Positions 27,763 to 38,936 of a stretch of DNA of 64,000 bases are shown here, piece after piece. Position 1 is the first letter of the stretch, and each line of letters opens with the position of its first letter. The translations under genes were made by a program, and so were the position numbers. The notes under the pieces are model-generated. The model had not been told where the DNA came from and did no database searches. It saw only the letters and a program-made list of their open reading frames with translations. Source of the stretch: Aestuariibacter sp. GS-14 (GTDB taxonomy: Bacteria > Pseudomonadota > Gammaproteobacteria > Enterobacterales > Alteromonadaceae). The stretch spans positions 434,001-498,000 of the forward strand of contig NZ_VHIP01000001.1 in assembly GCF_006494365.1 (NCBI RefSeq). The letters run 5' to 3'.

Positions 27763-29120
27763 AAAAAATTCAGTTAAACCCGGTAGGCTGGATGAGTCAG
27801 CTCTCTCAGGTTGAAGTAAGCCGACTCGAAGACACCACCAACAGTGAGCTGTACCGGATGTTTCGAAACTGCTGTCTGGCGGTGTTAAACAGCGGTGTTG
27901 ATGAAGATAACTACGAAGCACTATTCTCCCCTTACGATTCGTTCGAAATCCGCCTGATTAAGCGTGAGCGCGGCGTAAAACTGGAACTCATTAATCCACC
28001 AGAAGTGGGCTTCGTCGACAACCGGTTGGTTCGTGGCGTACATGAACATTTGTTTTCAGTACTACGCGACATGCTCTACATGGGTAACAAATACGCTTTT
28101 GTTCACCGGCAAGCGCCACTGGACAGCAGCGGAATTACCGACATGGTGTTCGACATGCTGCGTCACGCCAAGGTAATTGAGTCAAACAACGACCTCAATA
28201 CCATTGTGTGTTGGGGTGGCCACTCAATTGGTTTAACCGAGTACAAGTACACCAAAGAGGTGGGATATCAGTTGGGATTGCGGGAGATGAACATCTGCAC
28301 TGGCTGTGGCCCGGGAGCAATGAAAGGCCCGATGAAAGGCGCTGCGATTGGCCACGCCAAACAACGTTTTAAGGAAGGTCGCTATATTGGTATCTCAGAG
28401 CCGAGTATTATTGCCGCTGAGCCACCTAATGCCATCGTGAATGAACTGGTGATCATGCCAGACATCGAGAAGCGACTGGAAGCTTTTGTGCGAATTGCGC
28501 ACGGGATTGTGATATTTCCAGGCGGTGTCGGTACCGCCGAAGAGCTGTTGTATTTGTTGGGTATATTGTCGCACGAGCGCAACGCTCAGCAACCTTATCC
28601 ACTAGTGCTAACCGGGCCTGCCGGCAGCGAAGGCTATTTCGAAGCGATACACGACTTTATCGGCTCTACTCTGGGTAAAAGTGCGCAAAGCAAGTACCAA
28701 ATTATTATTGACGATCCTGCTGAAGTGGCCAGAGTGTTGTGCCAGGGCAGTAAAAAAGTAGAGCAGTATCGCCTGGCGATGGGCGATGCGTTCAGTTTTA
28801 ACTGGTCGCTAAAAATTGAAGACGATTTTCAGCAGCCTTTCATACCCAGCCATAAAAGCATGGCAGCGCTGAACCTGCATCGGGATCAGCCGCTATCAGA
28901 TTTGGCCAGCAACTTACGCAAAGCATTTTCGGGCATCGTTGCAGGCAATGTAAAAGCCGAAGGCGTGAAACAAATTCGTGAACTTGGGCCATTTCACTTG
29001 TCCGGTGAAGCCGATATTATGTCGCGGATTGATGCCTTGTTAAAACAGTTCGTTACTCAGCAACGCATGAAATTACCGGGCACGGAGTATCAGCCGTGTT
29101 ATACCATTAACCGCGATTAA
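27759..29120 (+). CDS. ppnN: Nucleotide 5'-monophosphate nucleosidase PpnN
   Basis: The 453-residue LOG-family enzyme cleaves nucleoside monophosphates to base and ribose 5-phosphate; the E. coli enzyme (YgdH, 454 aa) is activated by (p)ppGpp. The LOG signature PGGVGTAEELLYLLGI is near residue 254, and CTGCGPGAMKGPMKG gives the phosphate-binding glycine loop. The N- and C-terminal extensions match PpnN rather than cytokinin-type LOG enzymes. The start ATG overlaps the stop of the diguanylate cyclase gene (ATGA). Confidence 0.95.
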   Translation: MKKIQLNPVGWMSQLSQVEVSRLEDTTNSELYRMFRNCCLAVLNSGVDEDNYEALFSPYDSFEIRLIKRERGVKLELINPPEVGFVDNRLVRGVHEHLFSVLRDMLYMGNKYAFVHRQAPLDSSGITDMVFDMLRHAKVIESNNDLNTIVCWGGHSIGLTEYKYTKEVGYQLGLREMNICTGCGPGAMKGPMKGAAIGHAKQRFKEGRYIGISEPSIIAAEPPNAIVNELVIMPDIEKRLEAFVRIAHGIVIFPGGVGTAEELLYLLGILSHERNAQQPYPLVLTGPAGSEGYFEAIHDFIGSTLGKSAQSKYQIIIDDPAEVARVLCQGSKKVEQYRLAMGDAFSFNWSLKIEDDFQQPFIPSHKSMAALNLHRDQPLSDLASNLRKAFSGIVAGNVKAEGVKQIRELGPFHLSGEADIMSRIDALLKQFVTQQRMKLPGTEYQPCYTINRD

Positions 29121-29216
29121 TAATCAGTAACATTCAAGGTGCTGACAGCCATACGGAAATTAGGGTAGACTGATTGCCGAATAGCGACTACCCACTCAAA
29201 AATAACGTATAAATAC

Positions 29217-29591
29217 ATGAATAGTAAAGTTATTAAACTTATCTTATTTGGCGTGGCATCTTATGCGGTGCTGGCCTTTATGCTGATTGCATTTTATCCC
29301 GACAAGCCAGAAAACATGGACTGGCAGGACCGGGAAGAATACAACAAAGTACAAATTTCCAAGCTGGCTTTGGGGATTACCCGTGCAGAAGTGCTGGCAT
29401 TGTTGGGTGCACCTGATATCACTGAAGCAAAAATGCAGGGAAGCCGCGAGATTCAAGTGATGTTTTATCGCACCCAGCATGTTCGCGCAGACGGGCTGAC
29501 TACGCAGGATGAGTGTACGCCGCTGTTATTCGAAAATGAAGCCTTAGTCGCCTGGGGTGAAGGGGCATATCAAACCTACCTGAGTAGCTAA
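29217..29591 (+). CDS. DUF3192 family protein, membrane-anchored
   Basis: The 124-residue protein has one N-terminal hydrophobic segment (IKLILFGVASYAVLAFMLI, about residues 7-25) without a lipobox, so it is probably anchored in the inner membrane facing the periplasm. The domain holds YNKVQISKLALGITRAEVL and FYRTQHVRADGLTTQDECTP, matching the lipoprotein at 23833-24195 block for block. The LALGITRAEVLALLG stretch is the small-repeat motif seen in SmpA/OmlA-type lipoproteins. Function is unknown. It lies 97 bp after ppnN and 5 bp before the HDOD-like gene. Confidence 0.78.
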   Translation: MNSKVIKLILFGVASYAVLAFMLIAFYPDKPENMDWQDREEYNKVQISKLALGITRAEVLALLGAPDITEAKMQGSREIQVMFYRTQHVRADGLTTQDECTPLLFENEALVAWGEGAYQTYLSS

Positions 29592-29596
29592 CAAAT

Positions 29597-31270
29597 TTGG
29601 ATGCATTTGCCGATCAACTGGCTGATATAACACAACAAAGCTTGTCGTTACCGGTGCTTCCGGCAAAGCAATCCAGTCAAATTAACGCCTATCTTACCGT
29701 TAGTGCCAACTGGCTTGCGCTGGCAGAGCAATCTTTGCCTTTACTAGCAGCTATAGCGTTTTTGCCAGCGTCTCAACTCCAACCGCAAAGCAAATTGTGG
29801 CGCCGGCATATTGCCTTGTATGTGTTGTTGGGTCTTCGTTCCAATACCAATCATCATACGCTGCAACAGGGTATTGCAGCGTTGCTGAGCTTTTATCAGC
29901 TCAAACAATCGCAAAGTGCGCCAGCTCAAAAAAAGCAGGTAGCAGCTCAACTTGCCCGACTAGATCAACATTATTGGGCATTCAGGTTATTAAGAATAGG
30001 CGCAAATGCGGCGAATTCCGACGATGTATTCACCCTTGCCTGGCGGTGGATCACTTTTTTACATCGGCAGCCAACTTCAAATGTGGCAGATATCATTCAG
30101 CATTTGGCTTTAGAGAATAATAATTTGCTCATTCGGTCATTGTCTGCACTACTGGATTATCCGGGACTTGTGCATGAAGGAAGCCGGGTAAAATGGCAAC
30201 AACAGCCAGCGCTGTTGGTAGGCCAACTGCCAGACAAAGTATTGCTGTATTTGCCGAAAAGCGAACAGTTTAAATGGGATACCCAGGATCGCATCACACC
30301 CGATAACGGGAAATCGGTGTCATTAACACAGTGGATTCAGGTTGTTGAGCGACTGAATATTAATCAGGCCGAGCAAGTTACTACCAATGGTAACGAGCAG
30401 ACATTTACCCTGCCTGACTATGACTGGGCGATGCCCACGAGTTACCCGGTAAGTCGCCCGCCAGTGACTCTGGAACGTCTGTTACGCGCATTAAATGATC
30501 CGGACATTGCTATTAAAAAAGTGGTAGAGCTTATCGGTTGCGAACCGGCCTTCACCACCTTTCTCACTCAGGCAGCATCCCAGGACAACCGAATGCAACT
30601 GCCGGTTCAGGATGTAAAACACAGTATACTTACTTATGGTCTTGACCGTGTCGGGCATATGCTGGTGCAACACGCACTGTATCAGCGCCTTTCTCAGCAT
30701 TATTTTCCCTTATTACCCTGGTTCAGCAAACTCACTCAACTCGCTGCGCAAATTGCCAGCGAATTAGCATCGATTAGTACATCACTAACACCACAAAGTG
30801 CCGGGCTGGTTGTTACGGTAGCCTTGTCACCTTTATTCACGTTGCCATCGGCAAAAGCGCAGATTTATCTTCCCGTCAACGCAACGAAGCTGTTCAGTGT
30901 TGCCTCGTTGGTTTCAGCACAACCGGATAAATTAGTCGCGGTTATAAGGCAGCATCAACAGTCGCTGGCTGCGGCATGGCAACAACAAACACTACAAAGC
31001 AAACTTATCGCCTGTTGGGGCAAATTACCTGAAAACGTGCCCCCTGCATTGCGTCAGGCGCACTGTATCACGGGTTTAAGTTTGATTTGGGCAAGGCAAT
31101 GGTTATTAAATCAATCTGCGTGTTCATCGACTCAGGCGTTTATTGCCCAGACAAAACAGGCCTATCCTGCTCTGACATCGCAGGAATCCACCATCAGAAA
31201 TAGTCTGGCGAGTCAACTTGTGTGCCCTTTGAACGAATTTGCCAGCAATCGTCATTCACCAGATAAATAG
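29597..31270 (+). CDS. HDOD-like domain protein
   Basis: The 557-residue protein has a C-terminal HDOD-type region starting near residue 292: LERLLRALNDPDIAIKKVVE, then GCEPAFTTFLTQAAS and SILTYGLDRVGHML follow the HDOD order. HDOD proteins often act as signalling scaffolds without phosphodiesterase activity. The first 280 residues are helical and unrecognised. The start is TTG at 29597, 5 bp after the DUF3192 stop, with no clear ribosome-binding site; translational coupling is likely. An ATG in another frame at 29601 is not used. Confidence 0.7.
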   Translation: MDAFADQLADITQQSLSLPVLPAKQSSQINAYLTVSANWLALAEQSLPLLAAIAFLPASQLQPQSKLWRRHIALYVLLGLRSNTNHHTLQQGIAALLSFYQLKQSQSAPAQKKQVAAQLARLDQHYWAFRLLRIGANAANSDDVFTLAWRWITFLHRQPTSNVADIIQHLALENNNLLIRSLSALLDYPGLVHEGSRVKWQQQPALLVGQLPDKVLLYLPKSEQFKWDTQDRITPDNGKSVSLTQWIQVVERLNINQAEQVTTNGNEQTFTLPDYDWAMPTSYPVSRPPVTLERLLRALNDPDIAIKKVVELIGCEPAFTTFLTQAASQDNRMQLPVQDVKHSILTYGLDRVGHMLVQHALYQRLSQHYFPLLPWFSKLTQLAAQIASELASISTSLTPQSAGLVVTVALSPLFTLPSAKAQIYLPVNATKLFSVASLVSAQPDKLVAVIRQHQQSLAAAWQQQTLQSKLIACWGKLPENVPPALRQAHCITGLSLIWARQWLLNQSACSSTQAFIAQTKQAYPALTSQESTIRNSLASQLVCPLNEFASNRHSPDK

Positions 31271-31470
31271 CGACTACAGCCACTGGCAAAAAGGCATAAT
31301 TCACTACTCATTTCCGGGCCGATCGTTTAGACTTACTACCGGCTGTGAAGGGTTGCCTAACGGTGTGAAGCCACGTGTATAACCACGTGCAAAACACAGA
31401 ATAACATCACACTAAACGGCCCCCGGTGTAGCAAAAACCGGTAGTATGAATGAGCGTCATCGGTTCAAAA

Positions 31471-31499
31471 TCTGTAATTACAGAAATTTACGCTACACT
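31471..31499 (+). promoter_or_regulatory. Palindrome and possible promoter upstream of isocitrate dehydrogenase
   Basis: TCTGTAATTACAGA (31471-31484) is a perfect 14-bp palindrome. TACACT (31494-31499) could be a -10 element with the -35 region inside the palindrome, so a bound regulator would compete with RNA polymerase. The 31271-31551 gap (281 bp) shows no other feature. Inference only. Confidence 0.4.
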
Positions 31500-31551
31500 T
31501 ACCCCAAAGCAAATTACCTAACGAATCAGTACAAGTTATTAAGGATCTCTG

Positions 31552-32559
31552 ATGACTCAACAACGTATTACTGTCATCCGCGGAGATGGTATTGGCCCGG
31601 ATATCATTGATGCTGCCACGCAAATTTTAGACAAAGTGGGTTGTGACTTTGCCTACGATTATGCCGACGCCGGTCTGGTAGCACTGGAAAATCACGGTGA
31701 ATTACTGCCTCAGGAAACACTCGACCTGATCGCGAAAAACAAAGTAACCCTGAAAGGCCCGTTAACCACCCCGGTAGGCGAAGGATTTACGTCAATCAAT
31801 GTTAGCCTGCGTAAACAGTTTAAGCTGTATGCAAACGTACGTCCTGTGTTGTCGTTTAAAGGCACTAAAGCACGTTACGAAGACATCGACATCATTACTG
31901 TGCGCGAAAACACGCAAGGTATGTATTCTGGCCTGGGACAGGTAGTTTCCGAAGATGGAACAGAAGCTGAAGCGCTGAGTAAAATCACTCGCGACGGCGC
32001 TGAAAAAATCGTGACCTTTGCGTACGAATTAGCGCGCCGTGAAGGCCGTAAACAAGTTACAGCAGTGCACAAAGCAAACATTCTGAAGTCTACATCGGGC
32101 TTGTTCCTGAAAGTGGCACGTGAAATCGGTGAAAAATACCCGGACATCGAGTCTAAGGAAATGATTGTCGATAACGCCTGTATGCAATTGGTAATGAACC
32201 CTCACCAATTCGACGTGATCGTAACCACCAACCTGTTTGGCGATATCCTGTCAGACCTGTGTGCAGGATTAGTTGGCGGTTTGGGTATGGCGCCTGGCGC
32301 TAACATAGGCGGCGACTGTGCCATTTTTGAAGCCGTTCACGGCTCTGCACCAGATATCGCTGGTAAAAACCTGGCGAATCCAACCAGTGTTATTCTCGCC
32401 TCTGTACAGATGCTCGAATACCTGGGTATGGCAGACAAAGCGGAACGTATCCGCGCTGCACTGAAAGACGTCATTGAAAGTGGCGATCGCACTACCCGCG
32501 ATCTGGGTGGCCAGCACGGTACCACTGAGTTTACCCAGGCTGTGCTTGACCGCCTGTAA
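31552..32559 (+). CDS. Isocitrate dehydrogenase, NAD-type family
   Basis: The 335-residue enzyme belongs to the isocitrate/isopropylmalate dehydrogenase fold and most resembles the short NAD-dependent isocitrate dehydrogenases rather than LeuB or the 416-residue NADP enzyme of E. coli. RGDGIGPDI opens the protein; [19 protein letters not shown] carries the phosphate and substrate contacts; [10 protein letters not shown] and the C-terminal [19 protein letters not shown] follow. It oxidises isocitrate to 2-oxoglutarate and competes with the isocitrate lyase encoded at 48.9 kb. Cofactor preference is inferred from family only. AAGGATCT precedes the ATG. Confidence 0.9.
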   Translation: MTQQRITVIRGDGIGPDIIDAATQILDKVGCDFAYDYADAGLVALENHGELLPQETLDLIAKNKVTLKGPLTTPVGEGFTSINVSLRKQFKLYANVRPVLSFKGTKARYEDIDIITVRENTQGMYSGLGQVVSEDGTEAEALSKITRDGAEKIVTFAYELARREGRKQVTAVHKANILKSTSGLFLKVAREIGEKYPDIESKEMIVDNACMQLVMNPHQFDVIVTTNLFGDILSDLCAGLVGGLGMAPGANIGGDCAIFEAVHGSAPDIAGKNLANPTSVILASVQMLEYLGMADKAERIRAALKDVIESGDRTTRDLGGQHGTTEFTQAVLDRL

Positions 32560-32580
32560 ATCTCATATCCCCCTGTTCTA

Positions 32581-32607
32581 AAGCAAGCCAATTGGCTTGC
32601 TTTTTTT
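32581..32607 (+). terminator. Terminator after isocitrate dehydrogenase
   Basis: AAGCAAGCCAATTGGCTTGCTT forms a strong stem followed by TTTTT, 21 bp after the stop codon. Confidence 0.88.
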
Positions 32608-32620
32608 ATGCCTGTCCTTC

Positions 32621-32641
32621 CTCACTTCACTTCACTTCACG
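32621..32641. repeat. Short CTTCA tandem repeat
   Basis: The pentamer CTTCA (in register TCACT) is repeated about four times in the gap between isocitrate dehydrogenase and the ComEA-like gene. No function is evident; such tracts are prone to length change. Confidence 0.45.
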
Positions 32642-32798
32642 TAGCGCAGTGCAAAAACTGGCCTTTTTCAGTACTGCCCGACAAACCGTAACGGCGTTAA
32701 GGTGTATACACCCAGCCAGAAATGAGCGTTAGCCTAGCTGACAATCTCAGGTAATGGCCAGGTAATCCCATACCCATTTTGAAAAAGGAAGATAAAAC

Positions 32799-33113
32799 AT
32801 GAATACCCGTTTAATCACATTTCTGGCATTACTACTGGCCTCAGTTTGCGGCGCAAGTGTTGCGTGTGCAGAGGCATTGTCTGTAACCGATAGCGTGGAA
32901 CATGTTGCCAGTAAAGAAACACTGGTAAACCTGAATGCGGCTAATGTTGAGCAACTGATGACACTGCCGGGCATAGGTAAAAGCAAGGCTGAGGCAATTG
33001 TGGCATACCGTGAAGCCGAAGGCCCGTTCAATACCGTTGACGATCTGCTTGAGGTAAAGGGCATTGGCAAAAAGTTATTAGCTAAGCTGTCAGCGTCTGT
33101 TGAAGTGCGTTAA
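32799..33113 (+). CDS. ComEA-like helix-hairpin-helix protein
   Basis: This 104-residue exported protein has a signal peptide (about residues 1-24, ending ACA before EALS) and a double helix-hairpin-helix domain (VNLNAANVEQLMTLPGIGKS and DDLLEVKGIGKKLLAKLS). ComEA-type proteins bind incoming DNA in the periplasm during natural transformation. It has its own short transcription unit with AAGGAAG before the start and a shared terminator after it. A role in competence is inferred from the family; no other competence gene is in the window. Confidence 0.82.
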   Translation: MNTRLITFLALLLASVCGASVACAEALSVTDSVEHVASKETLVNLNAANVEQLMTLPGIGKSKAEAIVAYREAEGPFNTVDDLLEVKGIGKKLLAKLSASVEVR

Positions 33114-33115
33114 CT

Positions 33116-33144
33116 AAAAAAGCCGCCCGGGAAAGGGCGGCTTT
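33116..33144. terminator. Bidirectional terminator between the ComEA-like gene and secF
   Basis: AAAGCCGCCC and GGGCGGCTTT form a 10-bp stem around GGGAAA-type loop bases, with an A run on the left. It reads best as the minus-strand terminator of secF and also lies directly after the plus-strand gene. Confidence 0.85.
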
Positions 33145-33165
33145 GAGTCAATCAGATCGCAACCC

Positions 33166-34107
33166 CTAAGGCATTGCGTCTAAATCTTCACCTTCTTTTT
33201 CTACTTGCGGCGGCATCAGATCTTCTTTACTGATCCCCAGCGACAGCGCAACAGAGCTGGCTATATAAATCGACGAGTAAGTACCTACCACAACACCAAA
33301 TAGCAAGGCTGTAGCAAACCCGTGAATCAAAGCGCCACCTACAAAGAACAATGCCAGCAATACCAGCACCGTAGTTAACGATGTAATAATGGTACGATTC
33401 AGTGTTTGGGTAAGTGAAATATTGATGATCTCAATGGGTTCACCCTTGCGGATCTTACGGAAGTTTTCGCGAATCCGGTCGGATACAACAATGGTATCGT
33501 TAAGTGAGTAACCGATAACAGCCAGTACCGCAGCCAGTACAGTTAAGTCGAATTCGATTTGCAATACGGAAAACAAACCCAGCGTAAGAATCACGTCGTG
33601 TATTAACGCAGATACCGAACCCAGTGAAAACCGCCATTCAAAACGTGCGGCAACATAGATAAGAATACACACTAACGCAACCAGCATGGCCAGGCCACCC
33701 TGCTCTGTTAATTCCTCACCCACGTTTGGTCCTACGAATTCAATACGACGTTTTTCCACATCCGCATTGCCCTGACGCAAAATAGAAATAACCTGATCAC
33801 CGATAGTAGTTGCATTAACGCCTTCACGTGGTGAAATGCGAATTAACACATCGGTACTACTGCCGAAGTTTTGTACAACGGCGTCAGGAAAATCATTTTC
33901 CGCCAATTGCACACGTATGGCGCCCAGATCTGCTGCGTCCGGATAACCCACTTCAATCAGGGTACCACCTGTGAAATCAAGACCCCAGTTGAGGCTGTTA
34001 ACCCCCAGGGATACCAATGAACCAATAATAAGCACCGTTGACAACACCATGGCCGCCATTCGCAGCTTCATGAAGTTGATGGTGTCGTTTAATTGTAGTA
34101 GTTGCAT
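33166..34107 (-). CDS. secF: Protein translocase subunit SecF
   Basis: The 313-residue RND-like membrane protein works with SecD and YajC to drive protein export using the proton gradient. It has six membrane segments; GLDFTGGTLIEVGYP follows the first, EFVGPNVGEEL precedes the second block, and VIGYSLNDTIVVSDRIREN is the conserved transmembrane-4 region. It starts 10 bp after secD in the yajC-secD-secF operon and ends at a strong terminator. Confidence 0.97.
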   Translation of the reverse strand: MQLLQLNDTINFMKLRMAAMVLSTVLIIGSLVSLGVNSLNWGLDFTGGTLIEVGYPDAADLGAIRVQLAENDFPDAVVQNFGSSTDVLIRISPREGVNATTIGDQVISILRQGNADVEKRRIEFVGPNVGEELTEQGGLAMLVALVCILIYVAARFEWRFSLGSVSALIHDVILTLGLFSVLQIEFDLTVLAAVLAVIGYSLNDTIVVSDRIRENFRKIRKGEPIEIINISLTQTLNRTIITSLTTVLVLLALFFVGGALIHGFATALLFGVVVGTYSSIYIASSVALSLGISKEDLMPPQVEKEGEDLDAMP

Positions 34108-34117
34108 GATCGTACTC

Positions 34118-35968
34118 CTAGATCGCCAGTTTGCTTACACGGCGGCCGCCCCATACAGCGTTTACGATAACTCTCGTTACCAGAATGGCTGTAAACATGG
34201 AGGTGGTAATACCGATCATCAGTGTTATGGAGAAGCCTTTAATTGGGCCTGTTCCAACGGCAAATAAGATAAGCCCGGCAATAAAGGTGGTAATGTTGGC
34301 ATCTAAAATAGTGGAAAACGCACTATCGTATCCTTGATTGATAGCGTGTTGCGGGCTTCTTCCATCGCGAAGTTCTTCCCGAATACGCTCAAAAATCAGC
34401 ACGTTGGCATCTACCGCCATACCTACTGTTAATACAATCCCAGCCATACCAGGTAATGTGAGTGTTGCACCGGGGATCATAGACATGATACCCACCATCA
34501 TGATCAGGTTTACTGCCAGGGCAATATTGGCAACTAAACCAAACGCCTTGTAGTACACCAGCATGAACAGCATCACCAAAAACAGCCCCCACACAATGGC
34601 TTGCATACCCAAATCAATGTTTTCCTGACCCAGGCTTGGTCCAACCGTGCGTTCTTCAACAATTTGAATAGGCGCAATCAGCGCACCGGCGCGCAGCAGT
34701 AAACTCAGGTCGCGGGCTTCTTTTGGTGAATCCAGACCCGTAATACGGAAACTGCTACCAAACTGAGAGCGAATGGTCGCCACGTTGATCACTTCTTCGT
34801 GACGTTCAAAGATCAATTTGCCATTGGCGTCACGATCCCCTGTGGCTTTGTATTCAATGAATACCGTAGCCATTGGCTCGCCAATATTTTCACGGCTGGC
34901 ACGCGACATTTTGTTGCCGCCTTCAGAATCCAGCGAAATACTTACCTGAGGTAAACCGTACTCATCCACACCACTGTTGGCGTCGATGATGTGGTTACCT
35001 TTAACAATAACGCGCTTATCCAGCAAAACCGGGCGACCGTCTTTGTCATTCAACAACTGAGAACCCGCAGGTACTCTACCCTGCTGCGCATCGCGCACAT
35101 CGTTGTCCTGGTCGACCATGCGGAATTCCAGGGTAGCTGTTGCATTCAGAATTTCTTTCGCACGCGCGGTATCCTGAATACCAGGCAATTGCACAACAAT
35201 GCGCTCTGCACCTTGTTTTTGAACAACAGGCTCAGCTACACCCAGTTGGTTTACCCGGTTGCGGATAATGGTGATGTTTTGCTTTACGGCGTAATCGCGA
35301 ATTTCAGCCAGTTTGGTTTCGGCAAATTGTGCGCGAAGAACCAGACTGTCGAGTTCCTGATAAGTCAGGTCGCGGTTGCGGTTTTTCAGGAAGAATTCGG
35401 CTTTATCGAGCGTCTCTTCATCGCGGAACTGAATATCGATATGGCCATCGCGCACATCTACCGACCGATAACGCAATTTCTCTTCGCGCAATGCGGTACG
35501 AAAATCACTTTCAGCGTCTTCAAGTGCTTTGGAGATGGCTTCGTTCATATCAACTTCCATCAGGAAGTGAACACCACCCCGCAAATCCAGGCCCAGCTTC
35601 ATTGGCTCACCACCCAAACCTTCAAGCCAGTCTGGTGTATCCGCCGCGAGGTTCATGGCTACCACGTAGTCGTCACCCAGTTCGCGATCTAACAAATCCC
35701 GAGCACGGAGCTGACTATCAGAGTCGGGTAAGCGGATTAATATCTGCTCGTTTTCGAACTCTATGGCTTTACTTGAGATGTTATTGGCGGCCAGAATATC
35801 AGACACTTTGGACTCAAGGGCCTCAGTAACCGTTGCGTTACGCGAAGCTGAAATTTGCACAGCATTATCTTCACCGTAAATATTGGGCAAAGCATACAAG
35901 CTGCACAATCCCACCAGCACAAGTACCAGCAGAACCTTAAAAATAGAATTTTGATTTAACACGGACAT
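34118..35968 (-). CDS. secD: Protein translocase subunit SecD
   Basis: The 616-residue partner of SecF has six membrane segments and a large periplasmic domain between the first and second. [20 protein letters not shown] is the P1 base, and [20 protein letters not shown] the conserved periplasmic block. The proton-path region [19 protein letters not shown] is intact. Length fits the E. coli protein (615). It follows yajC by 45 bp. Confidence 0.97.
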   Translation of the reverse strand: MSVLNQNSIFKVLLVLVLVGLCSLYALPNIYGEDNAVQISASRNATVTEALESKVSDILAANNISSKAIEFENEQILIRLPDSDSQLRARDLLDRELGDDYVVAMNLAADTPDWLEGLGGEPMKLGLDLRGGVHFLMEVDMNEAISKALEDAESDFRTALREEKLRYRSVDVRDGHIDIQFRDEETLDKAEFFLKNRNRDLTYQELDSLVLRAQFAETKLAEIRDYAVKQNITIIRNRVNQLGVAEPVVQKQGAERIVVQLPGIQDTARAKEILNATATLEFRMVDQDNDVRDAQQGRVPAGSQLLNDKDGRPVLLDKRVIVKGNHIIDANSGVDEYGLPQVSISLDSEGGNKMSRASRENIGEPMATVFIEYKATGDRDANGKLIFERHEEVINVATIRSQFGSSFRITGLDSPKEARDLSLLLRAGALIAPIQIVEERTVGPSLGQENIDLGMQAIVWGLFLVMLFMLVYYKAFGLVANIALAVNLIMMVGIMSMIPGATLTLPGMAGIVLTVGMAVDANVLIFERIREELRDGRSPQHAINQGYDSAFSTILDANITTFIAGLILFAVGTGPIKGFSITLMIGITTSMFTAILVTRVIVNAVWGGRRVSKLAI

Positions 35969-36013
35969 TCCCTTAACCGGGCACCTATGTCCAAGGTACC
36001 CGGTGAGCGGTTA

Positions 36014-36352
36014 TTAAATAGACTTCATTGTACCTTTTGGCAGTACAGCGCTTACCGCTGTTTTCTGCACAACAATGTTGGTTGCGTCGTTCAATGCAAT
36101 TTCAATAAAGTCTTTGTCGTCAGACACTTTTGTAACGCGTCCTACCAAACCACCCTGGGTGAGCACTTCGTCACCTTTGCCCAGTGAAGAAACCAGTGCT
36201 TTGTGCTCTTTTACACGTTTTGCCTGCGGACGATACAGCAGAAAGTAGAAAATCAAACCGAATACACCCAGCATGATCAACATTTCAAGACCGCCGCCCT
36301 GAGCGCTTCCACCGGCAGATTGTGCATAGGCGTTAGAAATAAATAAACTCAT
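36014..36352 (-). CDS. yajC: Preprotein translocase accessory subunit YajC
   Basis: The 112-residue protein has a single membrane segment (LEMLIMLGVFGLIFYFLLYR, about residues 22-41) followed by the conserved RPQAKRVKEHKALVSSLGKG and a small cytoplasmic domain. It joins SecDF and YidC in the holo-translocon. It lies between tgt and secD in the standard gammaproteobacterial order. Confidence 0.95.
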   Translation of the reverse strand: MSLFISNAYAQSAGGSAQGGGLEMLIMLGVFGLIFYFLLYRPQAKRVKEHKALVSSLGKGDEVLTQGGLVGRVTKVSDDKDFIEIALNDATNIVVQKTAVSAVLPKGTMKSI

Positions 36353-36372
36353 AATGTTCCCCGTTTAAATTG

Positions 36373-37551
<1,179 letters not shown>

Positions 37552-37589
37552 TCAATTGAGGGCGGATTATACCAGCTATTAAGCAGAGA

Positions 37590-38642
37590 TCATGCGTTTG
37601 TCGCTTTTTCGATAAACATGCTGTCGCCATAACTATAAAAACGGTACTCCTGCTGAATGGCCTGTTCATAGGCATACAGCACATTATCCCTGCCTGCAAA
37701 GGCACTTATCAGCATGATCAGGGTAGATTCAGGCAGATGAAAGTTAGTAAACATAGCGTCGACTACTTTAAATTCAAAACCGGGATAAATAAAAATATCG
37801 GTGTCAGACTGATACACCTGCAGGATCTCGTCTTTGCTTGCTGCCAGCGCGGATGACTCCAACGAACGAACTGATGTTGTTCCCACTGCTATTACGCGTT
37901 TTCCAGCGGCTTTGGTCGCCCGCACTGCATCTACAACCTCCTGCGGCACAATGGCGAATTCGCTGTGCATCTTGTGTTCAAGAATGTTGTCAACCCGGAC
38001 TGGCTGGAATGTGCCTGCACCAACGTGCAGTGTGACATACGCCAGTTTTACGCCCTTGGCTTTGAGTTTTTCAAGCAGTTGCTGATCGAAATGCAACCCT
38101 GCGGTAGGCGCGGCTACTGCACCCGGCGCCTGGTTATACACGGTTTGATAACGTTCCTTGTCACTATTTTCATCGGGTCTGTCAATATAAGGTGGCAGCG
38201 GCATGTGCCCATACTGCTCCAATTGTTCAAGTACCGTCGCATCTCCGTTAAATCGCAGTTCAAACAACGCATCCTGGCGTCCGGTCACTGTTACACTGAC
38301 GGCATTTTCCAACAGTAAATCTGCACCTGGTTTCGGAGCTTTACTTGCACGTACGTGAGCCAGCGCATTGTGGTCATCCAGGATACGCTCTATCAGCACT
38401 TCAACTTTACCGCCACTGGCCTTTTGACCCAGCATGCGGGCAGGAATCACACGGGTATTGTTAAATACCAATAAATCACCAGGTTGAACTAAATCCAGCA
38501 TGTGCTGGAACTGGGAGTGAGCAACCTCTCCCGTATTGCCGTTTAAATGGAGCAAGCGACTCGCGGTGCGGTCTGGGGTGGGATATTTGGCAATAAGATG
38601 TTCAGGGAGCGTAAAGCTAAAATCAGATAATTTCATGGGCAT
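37590..38642 (-). CDS. queA: S-adenosylmethionine:tRNA ribosyltransferase-isomerase QueA
   Basis: The 350-residue enzyme builds epoxyqueuosine from preQ1-tRNA and [22 protein letters not shown] opens the domain; [39 protein letters not shown] and [18 protein letters not shown] are the family blocks. Two in-frame ATGs lie two codons apart (38640-38642 and 38634-38636); the second gives MKLSDFSF, which matches the usual family start, and neither has a strong ribosome-binding site. Confidence 0.97.
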   Translation of the reverse strand: MPMKLSDFSFTLPEHLIAKYPTPDRTASRLLHLNGNTGEVAHSQFQHMLDLVQPGDLLVFNNTRVIPARMLGQKASGGKVEVLIERILDDHNALAHVRASKAPKPGADLLLENAVSVTVTGRQDALFELRFNGDATVLEQLEQYGHMPLPPYIDRPDENSDKERYQTVYNQAPGAVAAPTAGLHFDQQLLEKLKAKGVKLAYVTLHVGAGTFQPVRVDNILEHKMHSEFAIVPQEVVDAVRATKAAGKRVIAVGTTSVRSLESSALAASKDEILQVYQSDTDIFIYPGFEFKVVDAMFTNFHLPESTLIMLISAFAGRDNVLYAYEQAIQQEYRFYSYGDSMFIEKATNA

Positions 38643-38936
38643 CGATACTAAATTTATAATTTTCTATGGCCGGTAACGACTAAATCATTAAACAAAAGGT
38701 TAAAAACAGTACAATTAGTTTTTTCCATACTTAATCGTTAAAGATAAGAAGAATCCTCGCAATCACACGTATTTAAGGGGATTCAGAGCAACACATTTTT
38801 TCTCGCATTAAGTTTAGGTATATTTTTCAATACTCAGGGATGCTCATTTATACACCAACGCTCTTCCCTAGTTGAATATTAGGTTTAGTATATATCCAGA
38901 AGCGATGATGTTCTCCCATCTTCCTTTTCCTTCTTA

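Noticed and set aside
35329-35829. 166-residue plus-strand ORF inside secD
   Set aside because: Antisense shadow of a well-conserved gene.
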